Source of the DNA: Pseudomonadota bacterium
GTDB lineage: Bacteria > Pseudomonadota > Alphaproteobacteria > Sphingomonadales > Sphingomonadaceae
Length of the DNA: 64,000 nucleotides
Direction: 5' to 3'
Assembly: GCA_029779535.1 (NCBI GenBank)
Contig: JAKPAG010000124.1
Location: 81,978-145,977, forward strand
Numbering within the stretch: the first letter of the stretch is position 1; each line of letters starts with the position of its first letter. Position numbers and translations under genes: made by a program. A model generated the notes under the pieces. It was not told the DNA's origin. It saw only the letters and a list, made by a program, of their open reading frames with translations, and did no database searches. Shown here piece by piece: positions 8,365 to 16,821 of the stretch.

Positions 8365-9156
8365 CTAGAACGAGGCCTTGAGCGTGCCGACCACGGCATC
8401 GTTCGAGTAGCCATCGATCGAATTGCCATCGACGCCGACATAGCTGACGCCGATCGACAGGTTCTTGGTGATGTTCGCCGTAGCGCCCACGTTGTAATCG
8501 AACCCGCCCTTGTAGCTCAGCGTCTTGCCGGTGGCGAAGTTGGGCGAAAGCGCGCCCTTGGTCCAGCCAAGGTGGGTCGACAGGCTGATCGGCGTGTTGG
8601 GGATCGACGCGCCCAGTTCGCCGTAGAGGTAGAGGCTGTCGTCGTTGCCGCCGCCGTTGAGGTTCAGCGCTGCCTGCTTCCAGGCATAGTTCATGCCGAT
8701 CTTCGCGGTCGCCGGCCCCATGGTGGTCGACAGCGAGGCATAGGGTTCGAAGAATTCCGCCTTGCCGACATGGCCGCCCGGATAGGCGTAGTAGAGCAGG
8801 CCGACATCGGCGGTCACGCCGGGCGTCACTTCGCCGGTCCAGCCGCCGTAGATGTCAAGTTCCTGGCTGCCGTAAACGGCGGCCGGTGCGGCGCCCAGCA
8901 CCTTGAAATCGGTCGAGGACGACCAGGTCGCGACGTACAGGCCGCTGGAATGGGTCACCGTGATCCCGCCCTGCACAGCCGGATCGCCCGAGCTCTGCGA
9001 CAGGCCGCGGAAGCGGTAGTCGGTGACCAGCGCAACATTGCCGGTGACGGTGAAGGCGCTGGGGGCATCGGTTTCATCGGCGAGAGCCGGAGTGGCTGCG
9101 AGGGCGCAGCCGGCGAGAAGCGAAGCAGCCATCAGGCTGCGGACGGACGTGAGCAT
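8365..9156 (-). CDS. TorF-family putative outer-membrane porin
   Basis: A 263-residue protein with a signal peptide of about 26 residues ending ATPALA. The mature chain begins with the conserved ALVTDYRFRGLSQSSGDPAVQGG segment of the TorF (Gcw_chp) family, then alternates short beta strands rich in aromatic residues and ends in phenylalanine, as expected for a small outer-membrane barrel. Members of this family in Xanthomonas and sphingomonads are putative porins with no defined substrate. The ATG at 9156 is preceded by AAGGAAG at 8 bases. The gene is divergent from the phosphatase gene across a 242-bp intergenic region holding the promoters of both; I see no convincing -35/-10 pair or other structure in it. 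Confidence 0.85.
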   Translation of the reverse strand: MLTSVRSLMAASLLAGCALAATPALADETDAPSAFTVTGNVALVTDYRFRGLSQSSGDPAVQGGITVTHSSGLYVATWSSSTDFKVLGAAPAAVYGSQELDIYGGWTGEVTPGVTADVGLLYYAYPGGHVGKAEFFEPYASLSTTMGPATAKIGMNYAWKQAALNLNGGGNDDSLYLYGELGASIPNTPISLSTHLGWTKGALSPNFATGKTLSYKGGFDYNVGATANITKNLSIGVSYVGVDGNSIDGYSNDAVVGTLKASF

Positions 9157-9398
9157 GGCAATCTTCCTTGCGGTTGGTTGTGCTTCGTCCCACCTGCGTC
9201 ATGCCGTCGCCCCTCGTTCTCGGGAGCAATCGCCATGGACAGGTGCGTTGCAGCACATTTTTGTTGCGCCGCACAAGAGCAAATCGGACCGACGATTGCG
9301 TAAACAGTCCATTGTGTGCTTTTCCGGCAACGCTGCGCGCGCGGTCCATTGTTCGTTAATCGGCTGACAGCTATAGCCGCGCGGCAACGGATCAGCCC

Positions 9399-10196
9399 AT
9401 GTTCAACAGATTGCGCAAATTATTCGCTCCGGCCGAAAGCGGCCCGCGCCCGGCCCTGCCGGCGGGAACCCGCGCCTATGCGGTGGGCGACGTGCACGGC
9501 ATGGGTGCGCTGTTCGCCGCGCTGCGCGATGCGATCGAGGCGGATGACGCGGCCCGCACCGCCGCCGATACCTCGGTGGTGCTGCTGGGCGACCTGATCG
9601 ACCGCGGCCCCGACAGCGCCGACGTGATCGCCCAGGCCCGCGCCTGGACCACCCGCCGCACCGTGCGGATCCTGATGGGCAACCACGAGGAGATGTTCCT
9701 CGACGCGCTGGAAAAGGAGGACGTGCTGCGTCACTTCCTGCGCTTTGGCGGCAAGGAAACCCTGCTCAGCTATCCGATCGATCCCGAGGAATATACCCGG
9801 TCGGACCTGGCCGAGACGATCGCGCTGATGCACCGCGCGATCCCGGCCGAGGACATCGCCTTCATCCGCGGGTTCGAGGACCGGATCGCGCTGGGCGACT
9901 ACCTGTTCGTCCACGCCGGGATCCGCCCGGGCGTGCCGCTGGAAGAACAGGCCCTGTCGGACCTGCGCTGGATCCGCGAACCGTTCCTCTCGCACCCGGA
10001 CAGCCACGGGCCGCTGGTGGTTCACGGCCACACCATTGCCGATGATCCGCAGCTGCGCCCCAACCGCATCGGCATCGATACCGGCGCCTACCGCTCTGGC
10101 TGCCTGACCGCGCTGGGCCTGGAAGGCGAAGACCGCTGGCTGATCGAGGCCCGCGACGAAAACGGCGCGATCCGCGTCACGCAAAGGAGCTTGTGA
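9399..10196 (+). CDS. PPP-type metallophosphoesterase (serine/threonine phosphatase-like)
   Basis: A 265-residue metallophosphoesterase. All PPP-family metal and phosphate motifs are present in order: GDVHG at 30-34, GDLIDRG at about 64-70, GNHEE at about 94-98, VHAG near 170 and HGHT near 208. Bacterial relatives (PrpA-like) hydrolyse phosphoproteins or dinucleoside polyphosphates, and the substrate here is open. The TGA stop ends at 10196 and the ATG of the UDP-glucose dehydrogenase gene starts at 10197, so the pair is certainly one transcript; the ribosome binding site of the second gene (AAAGGAGC) is inside this one. That coupling suggests, but does not prove, a role in exopolysaccharide or nucleotide-sugar control. 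Confidence 0.85.
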   Translation: MFNRLRKLFAPAESGPRPALPAGTRAYAVGDVHGMGALFAALRDAIEADDAARTAADTSVVLLGDLIDRGPDSADVIAQARAWTTRRTVRILMGNHEEMFLDALEKEDVLRHFLRFGGKETLLSYPIDPEEYTRSDLAETIALMHRAIPAEDIAFIRGFEDRIALGDYLFVHAGIRPGVPLEEQALSDLRWIREPFLSHPDSHGPLVVHGHTIADDPQLRPNRIGIDTGAYRSGCLTALGLEGEDRWLIEARDENGAIRVTQRSL

Positions 10197-11507
10197 ATGA
10201 AGATCGCGATGGTCGGTTCGGGCTATGTCGGCCTCGTCTCGGGGGCGTGTTTTGCCGATTTCGGGCACGACGTGGTCTGCATCGACAAGGACCCGGCCAA
10301 GATCGACAGCCTGCGCGGCGGGATCATGCCGATCTATGAGCCGGGCCTGGCCGAACTGGTTTCGTCCAACGTCCGCGCCGGCCGCCTGAGCTTCACCACG
10401 GACCTTGCCGAAGGGATCGCCGGCGCCGCCGCGATCTTCATCGCGGTCGGTACCCCCAGCCGCCGCGGCGATGGCCATGCCGACCTCTCGTTCGTCTATG
10501 CCGTGGCCGAGGAAATCGGCCAGAAGCTCGCCAACGATGCCGTGGTGGTGACCAAGAGCACCGTGCCCGTCGGCACTGGCGACGAGGTGGAACGCATCCT
10601 CAAGGCGGCTAACCTGCCGGTCCGCGTCGCGGTCGCCTCGAACCCGGAATTCCTGCGCGAAGGCGCGGCAATCGGCGATTTCAAGCGCCCGGACCGGATC
10701 GTCATCGGCACCGAGGATGACTGGGCGCGCCAGGTGATGACCGAAGTCTACCGCCCGCTGTTCCTCAACAAGGCGCCGCTGCTGTTCACCAGCCGCCGGT
10801 CGAGCGAGCTTATCAAGTATGCCGCCAACGCCTTCCTGGCGGTCAAGATCACTTTCATCAACGAAATGGCGGACCTGTGCGAAAAGGTCGGCGCCGATGT
10901 GCAGGACGTGGCGCGCGGGATCGGCATGGACGGCCGGATCGGGCCGAAGTTCCTGCACGCCGGGCCGGGCTATGGCGGCTCGTGCTTCCCCAAGGACACG
11001 CTCGCCCTGCTCAAGACCGCCGAGGATTACGAGGCGCCGACCCGGATCGTCGAGGCGGTGGTCAAGGTCAACGATGCCCGCAAGCGCGCGATGGGCCGCA
11101 AGGTGATCGAAGCGCTCGGCGGTCTGGATGCGGCGCGCGGCAAGAAGGCGGCGCTGCTCGGCCTGACCTTCAAGCCCAACACCGACGACATGCGCGACAG
11201 CCCGTCGATCGCGATTGCCCAGGCCCTGACCGACGCCGGGGTGGCAGTGACAGCCTATGACCCCGAAGGGATGGAGCTGGCCCACCCGCTGATGCCCGAA
11301 GTGACGATGTGCGACAGCGCCTATGCCGCCATCGCCGGGGCGGACGCGACCGTGATCGTCACCGAATGGGACGCCTTCCGCGCGCTTGACCTTGCCCGGG
11401 TCAAGGCGGCGATGAACGCCCCGGTGCTGGTCGACCTGCGCAACGTCTACGACCCGGCCGAAGTGCGCGCCAAGGGGTTCGCCTATACCAGCATCGGGCG
11501 GCCCTGA
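10197..11507 (+). CDS. ugd: UDP-glucose 6-dehydrogenase
   Basis: A 436-residue enzyme that oxidises UDP-glucose to UDP-glucuronate with two NAD+. The N-terminal Rossmann fold shows MKIAMVGSGYVGLVSGACFA, the central domain carries the catalytic cysteine in GYGGSCFPKDT at about residue 260, and the third domain has LGLTFKPNTDDMRDSPS. UDP-glucuronate feeds surface polysaccharides and, in sphingomonads, glucuronosyl ceramide, the main LPS substitute in this group. It directly abuts the phosphatase gene and faces corA across 24 bp. Confidence 0.95.
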   Translation: MKIAMVGSGYVGLVSGACFADFGHDVVCIDKDPAKIDSLRGGIMPIYEPGLAELVSSNVRAGRLSFTTDLAEGIAGAAAIFIAVGTPSRRGDGHADLSFVYAVAEEIGQKLANDAVVVTKSTVPVGTGDEVERILKAANLPVRVAVASNPEFLREGAAIGDFKRPDRIVIGTEDDWARQVMTEVYRPLFLNKAPLLFTSRRSSELIKYAANAFLAVKITFINEMADLCEKVGADVQDVARGIGMDGRIGPKFLHAGPGYGGSCFPKDTLALLKTAEDYEAPTRIVEAVVKVNDARKRAMGRKVIEALGGLDAARGKKAALLGLTFKPNTDDMRDSPSIAIAQALTDAGVAVTAYDPEGMELAHPLMPEVTMCDSAYAAIAGADATVIVTEWDAFRALDLARVKAAMNAPVLVDLRNVYDPAEVRAKGFAYTSIGRP

Positions 11508-11531
11508 AACACAGCCAGAGGCGGGGCGCCC

Positions 11532-12506
11532 CTACAACCAGCCGATCCGCCGGAACCGCCAGTACAGGCCGCCGCAGATCATCACAATCACGCCCCAGAC
11601 GGCGAAATAGGCGCCCTTGATCCGCAGTTCCGGCATGTAATCGAAATTCATGCCGTAGATCCCGGCAATCGCTGTCGGCACAGCCAGAATTGCGGCCCAG
11701 CTGGCCAGCTGGCGGGTCATTTCGCCCTGGCGGTGCTGTTCGAGCATACTGGCGGTTTCGACCACGCTGGCCAGCGTCTCCATCAACCCGTTCACCCGGC
11801 GCAAGGTGCGGCGGACATGGTCGAGCACGTCGCGGAACCACACCCGAGCCGATGGATCGATCGCGGGAAAATCGTGCTGCACCAGCTTTTCGACCATCTC
11901 GTCGGTCGGGCCGATCACCCGCAGGAAACGGCGCAGCTGGCGGCGCAGGCGGAAGATGCGGCGGATTGTCGACGGATCGGGAAAGCTGTCGATCGCGCGC
12001 TCCTCGATCGCGATCACGCCGCTTTCCAGCTTTTCCAGGATCGGGACATAGCCATCGACCACGAAATCCATGATCGCATGGGCGACATAGTCCGGCCCTT
12101 CGGCCAGCCGCTCGTCATCGGCCTCCAGCCGGGTGCGCAGCTCGGTATGGGCGCGGGTCGAGCCGAAGCGGACCGAGACGATGAAATCCTTGCCCAGGAA
12201 TAGCGCGGTCTGGCCATAGTCGATGTTCTCGCCGTTCTGCATTGCCGCGGTGCGGGTGACGATGAACAGCGTCGGGCCATAGACCTCGACCTTGGGCATC
12301 TGCATCGGGTTGAGCGCGTCCTCGACCGCCAGCGGATGCAGGCCGAACTGGCGGCGCACCAGCTCCATCTGCGCCGCGTCCGGCTCGGCCAGGCCCACCC
12401 AGTCGAAGCTGTGCGGCGGCAGCGCGCAGCGCTCTGCGCCGTCCACCCGCAGTTCGGGATCAATCAGTTTCCCGCCACAATAGCGGCGCGCGGCGACAAT
12501 GGTCAT
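11532..12506 (-). CDS. corA: CorA-family Mg2+/Co2+ channel
   Basis: A 324-residue pentameric divalent-cation channel. The cytoplasmic alpha/beta domain spans about residues 1-150 and is followed by long helices (about 155-260). The two C-terminal membrane helices are split by the selectivity motif YGMNFDYMPEL around residues 284-294 (GMN signature), and the chain ends in a basic tail (WRFRRIGWL). It takes up Mg2+ and gates on intracellular Mg2+. No ribosome binding site is visible: the ATG at 12506 is at the foot of a nested hairpin (see separate entry), which may control translation. It converges on ugd and diverges from the monooxygenase gene. Confidence 0.95.
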   Translation of the reverse strand: MTIVAARRYCGGKLIDPELRVDGAERCALPPHSFDWVGLAEPDAAQMELVRRQFGLHPLAVEDALNPMQMPKVEVYGPTLFIVTRTAAMQNGENIDYGQTALFLGKDFIVSVRFGSTRAHTELRTRLEADDERLAEGPDYVAHAIMDFVVDGYVPILEKLESGVIAIEERAIDSFPDPSTIRRIFRLRRQLRRFLRVIGPTDEMVEKLVQHDFPAIDPSARVWFRDVLDHVRRTLRRVNGLMETLASVVETASMLEQHRQGEMTRQLASWAAILAVPTAIAGIYGMNFDYMPELRIKGAYFAVWGVIVMICGGLYWRFRRIGWL

Positions 12507-12542
12507 TGCCAGTCAGTGCCAAACCGGCATGATACTGGCAAT
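12505..12542 (-). promoter_or_regulatory. Nested hairpin covering the corA start codon
   Basis: Perfect 9-base arms (ATTGCCAGT at 12534-12542 and ACTGGCAAT at 12505-12513, read on the minus strand) enclose a second small stem TGCC/GGCA with a 5-base loop. The 3' arm contains the first two bases of the corA ATG (12506-12504). Inside the loop a five-codon frame ATG CCG GTT TGG CAC TGA (12530-12513) ends 6 bases before the corA ATG. The structure is seen directly; a regulatory role is inferred. Confidence 0.4.
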
Positions 12543-12616
12543 CGGGAATGGAATCGCCTAGGCAGGCAATCAGATACTGACACGGGTGTAAGCGCCCGGA
12601 CTGGGAGAGAGATGGG

Positions 12617-14110
12617 ATGAACGCAATCGCGCCAATCGAGGACGTGCTGGACATGGTGATTGTCGGTGCGGGCATTTCCGGCATCGGCATGGCCGTGCAC
12701 CTGACCAGGGATTGCCCGGACAAGCGCTTTGTCATCCTTGACCGGCGCGACCAGGTGGGCGGCACCTGGGACCTGTTCCGCTATCCCGGCATCCGCAGCG
12801 ACAGCGACATGCACACGCTGGGCTTTGCTTTTGCTCCGTGGAAGCACGAAAAGTCGATCGCGGACGGCCCGGCGATCCTGGAATACCTGGAAGACATCAC
12901 CGACGAATACGCCCTGCGCGACAAGATGCGCTTCGGCCAGAAGGTCGTCTCGGCCGATTGGGATAGCGCCACCGCACGCTGGAGCGTCGTCACCGAAACC
13001 GCCGACGGCACCCGCCAGCGCGTGCTGGCCCGGTTCCTGTTCCTGGGTTCGGGCTATTACGATTACGACGATCCCTATGACGCCGGCTTCAAGGGCCGCG
13101 ACAAGTTCAAGGGCACAATCATCCATCCGCAGTTCTGGCCGAAGGACTTCGACCATACGGGCAAGAAGGTGGTGGTGATCGGATCGGGCGCCACGGCGGT
13201 CACGATCGTTCCAGCCATGGCCAATTCGGGCGCGGCCCACGTCACCCAGTTGCAGCGCACCCCGACCTACATGGTCAGCCGCCCGGCACGCGATGCCATT
13301 GCCAACACCCTGCGCAAGTTCCTGCCGGAAAAGCTGGCCTATGCCATCACCCGGTTCAAGAACATCACCTTGCAGGACATCACCTTCAAGCGCGTGCGCA
13401 ACCACCCGGAAAAGTCCAAGGAATTCCTGGTCGGCGGGGTCAAGCAGCTGCTGGGCGACAAGTTCAACGAAACCGATTTCGTCCCGCCCTACAACCCGTG
13501 GGACCAGCGCCTGTGCCTGGTGCCCGATGCCGACCTGTTCGATGCGATCAATTCCGGCCGCGCCAGCGTGGTGACCGACCATATCGACAGCTTCGATGAA
13601 ACCGGCATCAAGCTGAAGTCGGGCAGGCACCTCGATGCCGACGTGATCGTCACCGCGACCGGCCTCAACCTGGCCTTTGCCGGCAAGATCGCCATTTCGC
13701 TGGATGGCAAGCCGGTCGATTTCGCCAAGACCTTCTACTACCGCAACTGCATGTTCTCGAACGTGCCGAACATGGCGGGGGTGTTCGGCTATATCAACGC
13801 CAGCTGGACGCTGCGGGTCGACATCATCGGCGAATACATCACCCGCCTGCTGAAGCAGATGGACGTCTATGGCGCGGTCGCGGCCACGCCGGCCCTGCCC
13901 GAAGGCACCACCCTCCAGGCCGAAGACGTGTTCGAAGGTTTCTCCTCGGGCTATCTCGCCCGCGGCAAGGACAAGATGCCGCGCAACGCCCCGGCCCTGC
14001 CGTGGCGGCTCAACCAGGACTACCGCAAGGACCGGATGGACATGCGCCAGGCCCCGATCGACGACGGCGTGCTGCAGTTCACCCGGGCCAGGGAGCTGGC
14101 GCAGGCCTGA
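12617..14110 (+). CDS. Flavin-containing (Baeyer-Villiger type) monooxygenase
   Basis: A 497-residue FAD- and NADPH-dependent oxygenase. The FAD site is MVIVGAGISGIGMAVHL at about 14-30, with the second part VGGTWDLFRYPGIRSDSDM. The class B fingerprint FKGTIIHPQFWPKD (FxGxxxHxxxW) is at about 168-181, and the NADPH Rossmann motif VVVIGSGATAV follows at about 190-200. Class B enzymes insert an oxygen next to a carbonyl or oxidise a heteroatom; the substrate is unknown. The ATG at 12617 is preceded by GGGAGAGAGATGGG. The gene stands alone on the plus strand, divergent from corA. Confidence 0.85.
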   Translation: MNAIAPIEDVLDMVIVGAGISGIGMAVHLTRDCPDKRFVILDRRDQVGGTWDLFRYPGIRSDSDMHTLGFAFAPWKHEKSIADGPAILEYLEDITDEYALRDKMRFGQKVVSADWDSATARWSVVTETADGTRQRVLARFLFLGSGYYDYDDPYDAGFKGRDKFKGTIIHPQFWPKDFDHTGKKVVVIGSGATAVTIVPAMANSGAAHVTQLQRTPTYMVSRPARDAIANTLRKFLPEKLAYAITRFKNITLQDITFKRVRNHPEKSKEFLVGGVKQLLGDKFNETDFVPPYNPWDQRLCLVPDADLFDAINSGRASVVTDHIDSFDETGIKLKSGRHLDADVIVTATGLNLAFAGKIAISLDGKPVDFAKTFYYRNCMFSNVPNMAGVFGYINASWTLRVDIIGEYITRLLKQMDVYGAVAATPALPEGTTLQAEDVFEGFSSGYLARGKDKMPRNAPALPWRLNQDYRKDRMDMRQAPIDDGVLQFTRARELAQA

Positions 14111-14173
14111 TTTCTGGCCTGACCGGTTCCGGGAAAACTTGCCCAAGCCGAAATGCGGACCTAACCATCAGTC

Positions 14174-14935
14174 ATGCCTGAAACCCAACGCATCTGGACC
14201 GCAGCGCTGATCGTCATCGGGGATGAAATCCTCTCTGGCCGCACGCAGGACAAGAACATCGCCCAGGTCGCCAGCTGGCTGAACGTCCAGGGCATCCGCC
14301 TGCGCGAAGTGCGGGTGGTGCCCGATGTGATGGAAGCCATCGTCGAGGCGGTGAACACGCTGCGCGCGCGCAACGATTACCTGTTCACCACCGGCGGGAT
14401 CGGTCCGACCCACGATGACATCACCGTCGATGCCATTGCCCAGGCGCTGGGCGTGGCCGTGGAAGTCCACCCCAGGGCGCGGGCGATCCTGGAAGGGTAT
14501 TACGCCACGCGCGGCGGCTTGACCGAGGCGCGGCTGCGCATGGCCCGTGTCCCCGCCGGGGCCGACCTGATCGACAACCGCATGTCGGGCGCGCCGGGCA
14601 TCCGGTTCGGCAACGTGTTTATCATGGCCGGGGTTCCGGCGATCACCGCGGGGATGCTCGATGCGCTGACCGGCACGCTGGAAGGCGGCCTGCCGCTGCT
14701 GGCGGGCACGATCGGCGCATGGATCGGCGAAACCGAAGTGGCCGACCTGCTGCGCGAAACCGAACAGGCGCGCGAAGGCGTGTCGATCGGTTCCTATCCA
14801 TTCTTCCGCGATGGCCGGGTCGGCGCGAACTTCGTGGTCCGATCGACCGACACGGCGGTGATTGACGAATGCCTCGAGGAGATCGCCCAGGGCATCCGCG
14901 CCGCCGGGCGCGAGGCCGTGCCGGGTGGAATCTGA
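14174..14935 (+). CDS. CinA N-terminal/molybdopterin-binding domain protein
   Basis: A 253-residue protein with the MoaB/MogA-like molybdopterin-binding fold of the CinA family: TAALIVIGDEILSGRTQDKN at the start and LFTTGGIGPTHDDITVDAIA in the middle. The C-terminal nicotinamide-nucleotide amidase domain of full CinA is missing, so NMN deamidation is not expected. Family members without that domain hydrolyse ADP-ribose or have unknown roles, despite the name competence/damage-inducible protein. Its last 11 bases overlap the start of the next gene in another frame. Confidence 0.85.
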   Translation: MPETQRIWTAALIVIGDEILSGRTQDKNIAQVASWLNVQGIRLREVRVVPDVMEAIVEAVNTLRARNDYLFTTGGIGPTHDDITVDAIAQALGVAVEVHPRARAILEGYYATRGGLTEARLRMARVPAGADLIDNRMSGAPGIRFGNVFIMAGVPAITAGMLDALTGTLEGGLPLLAGTIGAWIGETEVADLLRETEQAREGVSIGSYPFFRDGRVGANFVVRSTDTAVIDECLEEIAQGIRAAGREAVPGGI

Positions 14936-15479
14936 ACGTCGCCGCGCGCTGCCAGTTCTGGCGGCGCTGCTGCTGGGGGCAAGCGGGCCGCCCGCAACGC
15001 TGGACCAGTTCGAACAGGCGCTGGCCGCGCAGCCCAGTGCTACCGCCGCGCTGGGCGAATGGTGCGCGGCGCGCCATCTGGCTGGCGATCCGCAGATCCG
15101 TGCCGCGGTGATCAGCGGGCGGACCAACGATCCGCCGGGCGACCTGCGCCGCATCCTCGACCTGTCAGAGGATGACCGGATGGGCTACCGCCACGTCCGG
15201 CTGACCTGCGGCGGCAAACTGCGGTCGGAGGCGCACAACTGGTATGCCACCGACCGGCTGACGCCCGAAATGAACCACGCGCTGGACGATACCGACACCC
15301 CGTTCGGGCGGGTTGCCGCGCCGCTGCGCTTCACGCGTGAGCGGCTGGCGGGCGAGCGCGGGGCGGCCAGCTATTGCCCGCGCGGCACGGTGCTGTCGCA
15401 CCGTGCGCTGCTGCGCCTGCCGGATGGCACGGCGCTGGCCTATGTCGTGGAATGCTATACCGCCGCGAACCTCGAATGA
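14925..15479 (+). CDS. Secreted chorismate-lyase-like protein of unknown function
   Basis: About 184 residues from a GTG at 14925, which overlaps the CinA-like gene by 11 bases; an upstream in-frame ATG at 14862 lies deeper in that gene. The N-terminus (ESERRRALPVLAALLLGASG) looks like a signal peptide or lipid-free anchor. The rest has the pattern R-VRLTCGGK-L-EAHNWY---RLTPEMN--L---DTPFGR, which resembles the chorismate pyruvate-lyase (UbiC/UTRA-like) fold, including the conserved Arg/Glu pattern around the product pocket. Export argues against a UbiC role in ubiquinone synthesis. The fold assignment is from pattern memory only. A strong terminator hairpin follows. Confidence 0.55.
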   Translation: MESERRRALPVLAALLLGASGPPATLDQFEQALAAQPSATAALGEWCAARHLAGDPQIRAAVISGRTNDPPGDLRRILDLSEDDRMGYRHVRLTCGGKLRSEAHNWYATDRLTPEMNHALDDTDTPFGRVAAPLRFTRERLAGERGAASYCPRGTVLSHRALLRLPDGTALAYVVECYTAANLE

Positions 15480-15483
15480 AAAA

Positions 15484-15509
15484 GGCCGGGAAGGTTTCCC
15501 TTCCCGGCC
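15484..15509. terminator. Bidirectional terminator between the chorismate-lyase-like gene and rplA
   Basis: A perfect 11-bp GC-rich stem (GGCCGGGAAGG / CCTTCCCGGCC) with a TTTC loop, flanked by AAAAA on the left and CTTT on the right, so it has a T-rich exit on both strands. It starts 4 bases after the plus-strand stop and lies 28 bases after the rplA stop. Confidence 0.75.
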
Positions 15510-15537
15510 CTTTCAAGCGTGGGTTGCCCCGGCTGGC

Positions 15538-16239
15538 TTAGCCGCCGTGGACCTGCGCCACGTCGATCTTCAGGCCCGGGCCCATCGACGAGCTGAGCGC
15601 GACCTTGCGGACGTACTTGCCCTTGGCGCCGGCCGGCTTCGACTTGACCACCGCATCGACGAAAGCGTCGAAGTTGGCGCGCAGCGCTTCGTTCGAGAAC
15701 GACAGCTTGCCCAGACCGCCATGGATGATCCCGGCCTTTTCGACGCGGTATTCAATCTGGCCGCCCTTGGCCGCCTTGACGGCTTCGGCGACGTTCGGGG
15801 TCACGGTGCCCAGCTTCGGGTTCGGCATCAGGCCCTTGGGACCCAGCACCTTGCCGAGGCGGCCGACCAGGCCCATCATGTCCGGCGTGGCGATCACGCG
15901 GCCATAATCCAGGTTGCCGGCCTGCATGTCTTCCAGCAGGTCTTCGGCGCCAACCTTGTCAGCCCCGGCGGCCAGCGCCGCTTCAGCCTTGTCGCCGCGC
16001 GCGAACACGGCAACCTTGACGTCCTTGCCGGTGCCCGAGGGCAGCACGACCATGCCGCGCACCATCTGGTCGGCGTGACGCGGATCGACACCCAGGTTCA
16101 GGGCGACTTCCAGCGATTCGTCGAACTTGGTGGTCTTGAGGTCCTTGAGCAGCTGGATGGCTTCATCGACGCCATAGAGCTTCTGGTTGTCGCCCAGCTT
16201 TTCGACCAGCGACTTCTGCTTCTTCGTCTGCTTCGCCAC
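15538..16239 (-). CDS. rplA: 50S ribosomal protein L1
   Basis: A 233-residue L1 protein that binds 23S rRNA at the stalk next to the E site and in many bacteria also represses its own L11-L1 message. Typical segments include [13 protein letters not shown], the [19 protein letters not shown] strand, [22 protein letters not shown] and [20 protein letters not shown]. The start is GTG at 16239: the ribosome binding site GGAGG lies within the end of rplK, four bases separate the genes, and a longer frame from 16335 runs through rplK. It is the last gene of its operon; a strong terminator follows. Confidence 0.97.
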   Translation of the reverse strand: MAKQTKKQKSLVEKLGDNQKLYGVDEAIQLLKDLKTTKFDESLEVALNLGVDPRHADQMVRGMVVLPSGTGKDVKVAVFARGDKAEAALAAGADKVGAEDLLEDMQAGNLDYGRVIATPDMMGLVGRLGKVLGPKGLMPNPKLGTVTPNVAEAVKAAKGGQIEYRVEKAGIIHGGLGKLSFSNEALRANFDAFVDAVVKSKPAGAKGKYVRKVALSSSMGPGLKIDVAQVHGG

Positions 16240-16243
16240 GTTC

Positions 16244-16675
16244 TTAGCCCTCCACAACCTGCAGGCCCATCGAGCGGGCGGAACCTTCGATGATCTTGGT
16301 CGCCTGTTCGATGTCGTTGGCGTTGAGATCGGCAAACTTGGTCTGCGCGATTTCAGCCAGCTTCGAGCGGGCGATCGTTCCGGCCGAAACCTTGCCCGGT
16401 TCCTTCGAACCCGACTTGAGGTTGGCGGCCTTCTTGATCAGGTAGCTGGCGGGGGGCGTCTTGGTGACGAACGTGAAGCTGCGATCGGCATAGACCGTGA
16501 TGATGGTCGGGATCGGCATGCCCTTTTCAAGGTCCTGCGAGGCAGCGTTGAACGCCTTGCAGAATTCCATGATGTTCACGCCGCGCTGACCCAGCGCCGG
16601 ACCGATCGGCGGGGCGGGCTTGGCATCGCCAGCCGGCACCTGCAGCTTGATATAGCCTTCAATCTTCTTGGCCAC
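16244..16675 (-). CDS. rplK: 50S ribosomal protein L11
   Basis: A 143-residue L11 protein, which binds the GTPase-associated region of 23S rRNA and is needed for stringent-response activation. The N-terminal domain has [30 protein letters not shown], and the C-terminal RNA-binding domain has [12 protein letters not shown] and [25 protein letters not shown]. The start codon is GTG at 16675, with AGGAGG at 7 bases (both ribosomal-protein genes here use GTG). A perfect 7-bp hairpin (16699-16716) sits just before the ribosome binding site. It is followed at 4 bases by rplA. Confidence 0.97.
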   Translation of the reverse strand: MAKKIEGYIKLQVPAGDAKPAPPIGPALGQRGVNIMEFCKAFNAASQDLEKGMPIPTIITVYADRSFTFVTKTPPASYLIKKAANLKSGSKEPGKVSAGTIARSKLAEIAQTKFADLNANDIEQATKIIEGSARSMGLQVVEG

Positions 16676-16698
16676 GGATGGCCTCCTTTCTTCCTGTC

Positions 16699-16716
16699 GG
16701 GCCGGAAAACCGGCCC
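16699..16716 (-). promoter_or_regulatory. Leader hairpin before rplK
   Basis: On the minus strand GGGCCGG-TTTT-CCGGCCC forms a perfect 7-bp stem with a 4-base loop, ending about 11 bases before the rplK AGGAGG. The position fits a translational control structure for the L11-L1 message, where L1 feedback acts in other bacteria. I cannot match it to the known L1 binding site by eye. Confidence 0.35.
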
Positions 16717-16749
16717 TCAGATCAAGCGGTCAAGCAAAGGGCGCAAAAC

Positions 16750-16792
16750 CCTTCTCCCGCACGGAATCACCCGGGGGGTGCCCGGGAGAAGG
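16750..16792 (-). terminator. Hairpin between the acyltransferase gene and rplK, terminator or attenuator candidate
   Basis: Ten-base arms (CCTTCTCCCG / CGGGAGAAGG) enclose a smaller CACCC/GGGTG stem. On the minus strand the hairpin is followed by GTTTTGCGC, and it starts 30 bases after the acyltransferase stop. It could end that transcript or limit read-through into rplKA. No good separate rplK promoter is visible between it and rplK. Confidence 0.45.
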
Positions 16793-16821
16793 CGCGCGCC
16801 TAGGCCAGAATGGCGATGAAA

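Noticed and set aside
12513..12530. A proven leader peptide for corA
   Set aside because: The five-codon frame has no ribosome binding site; it is reported only as part of the hairpin hypothesis.
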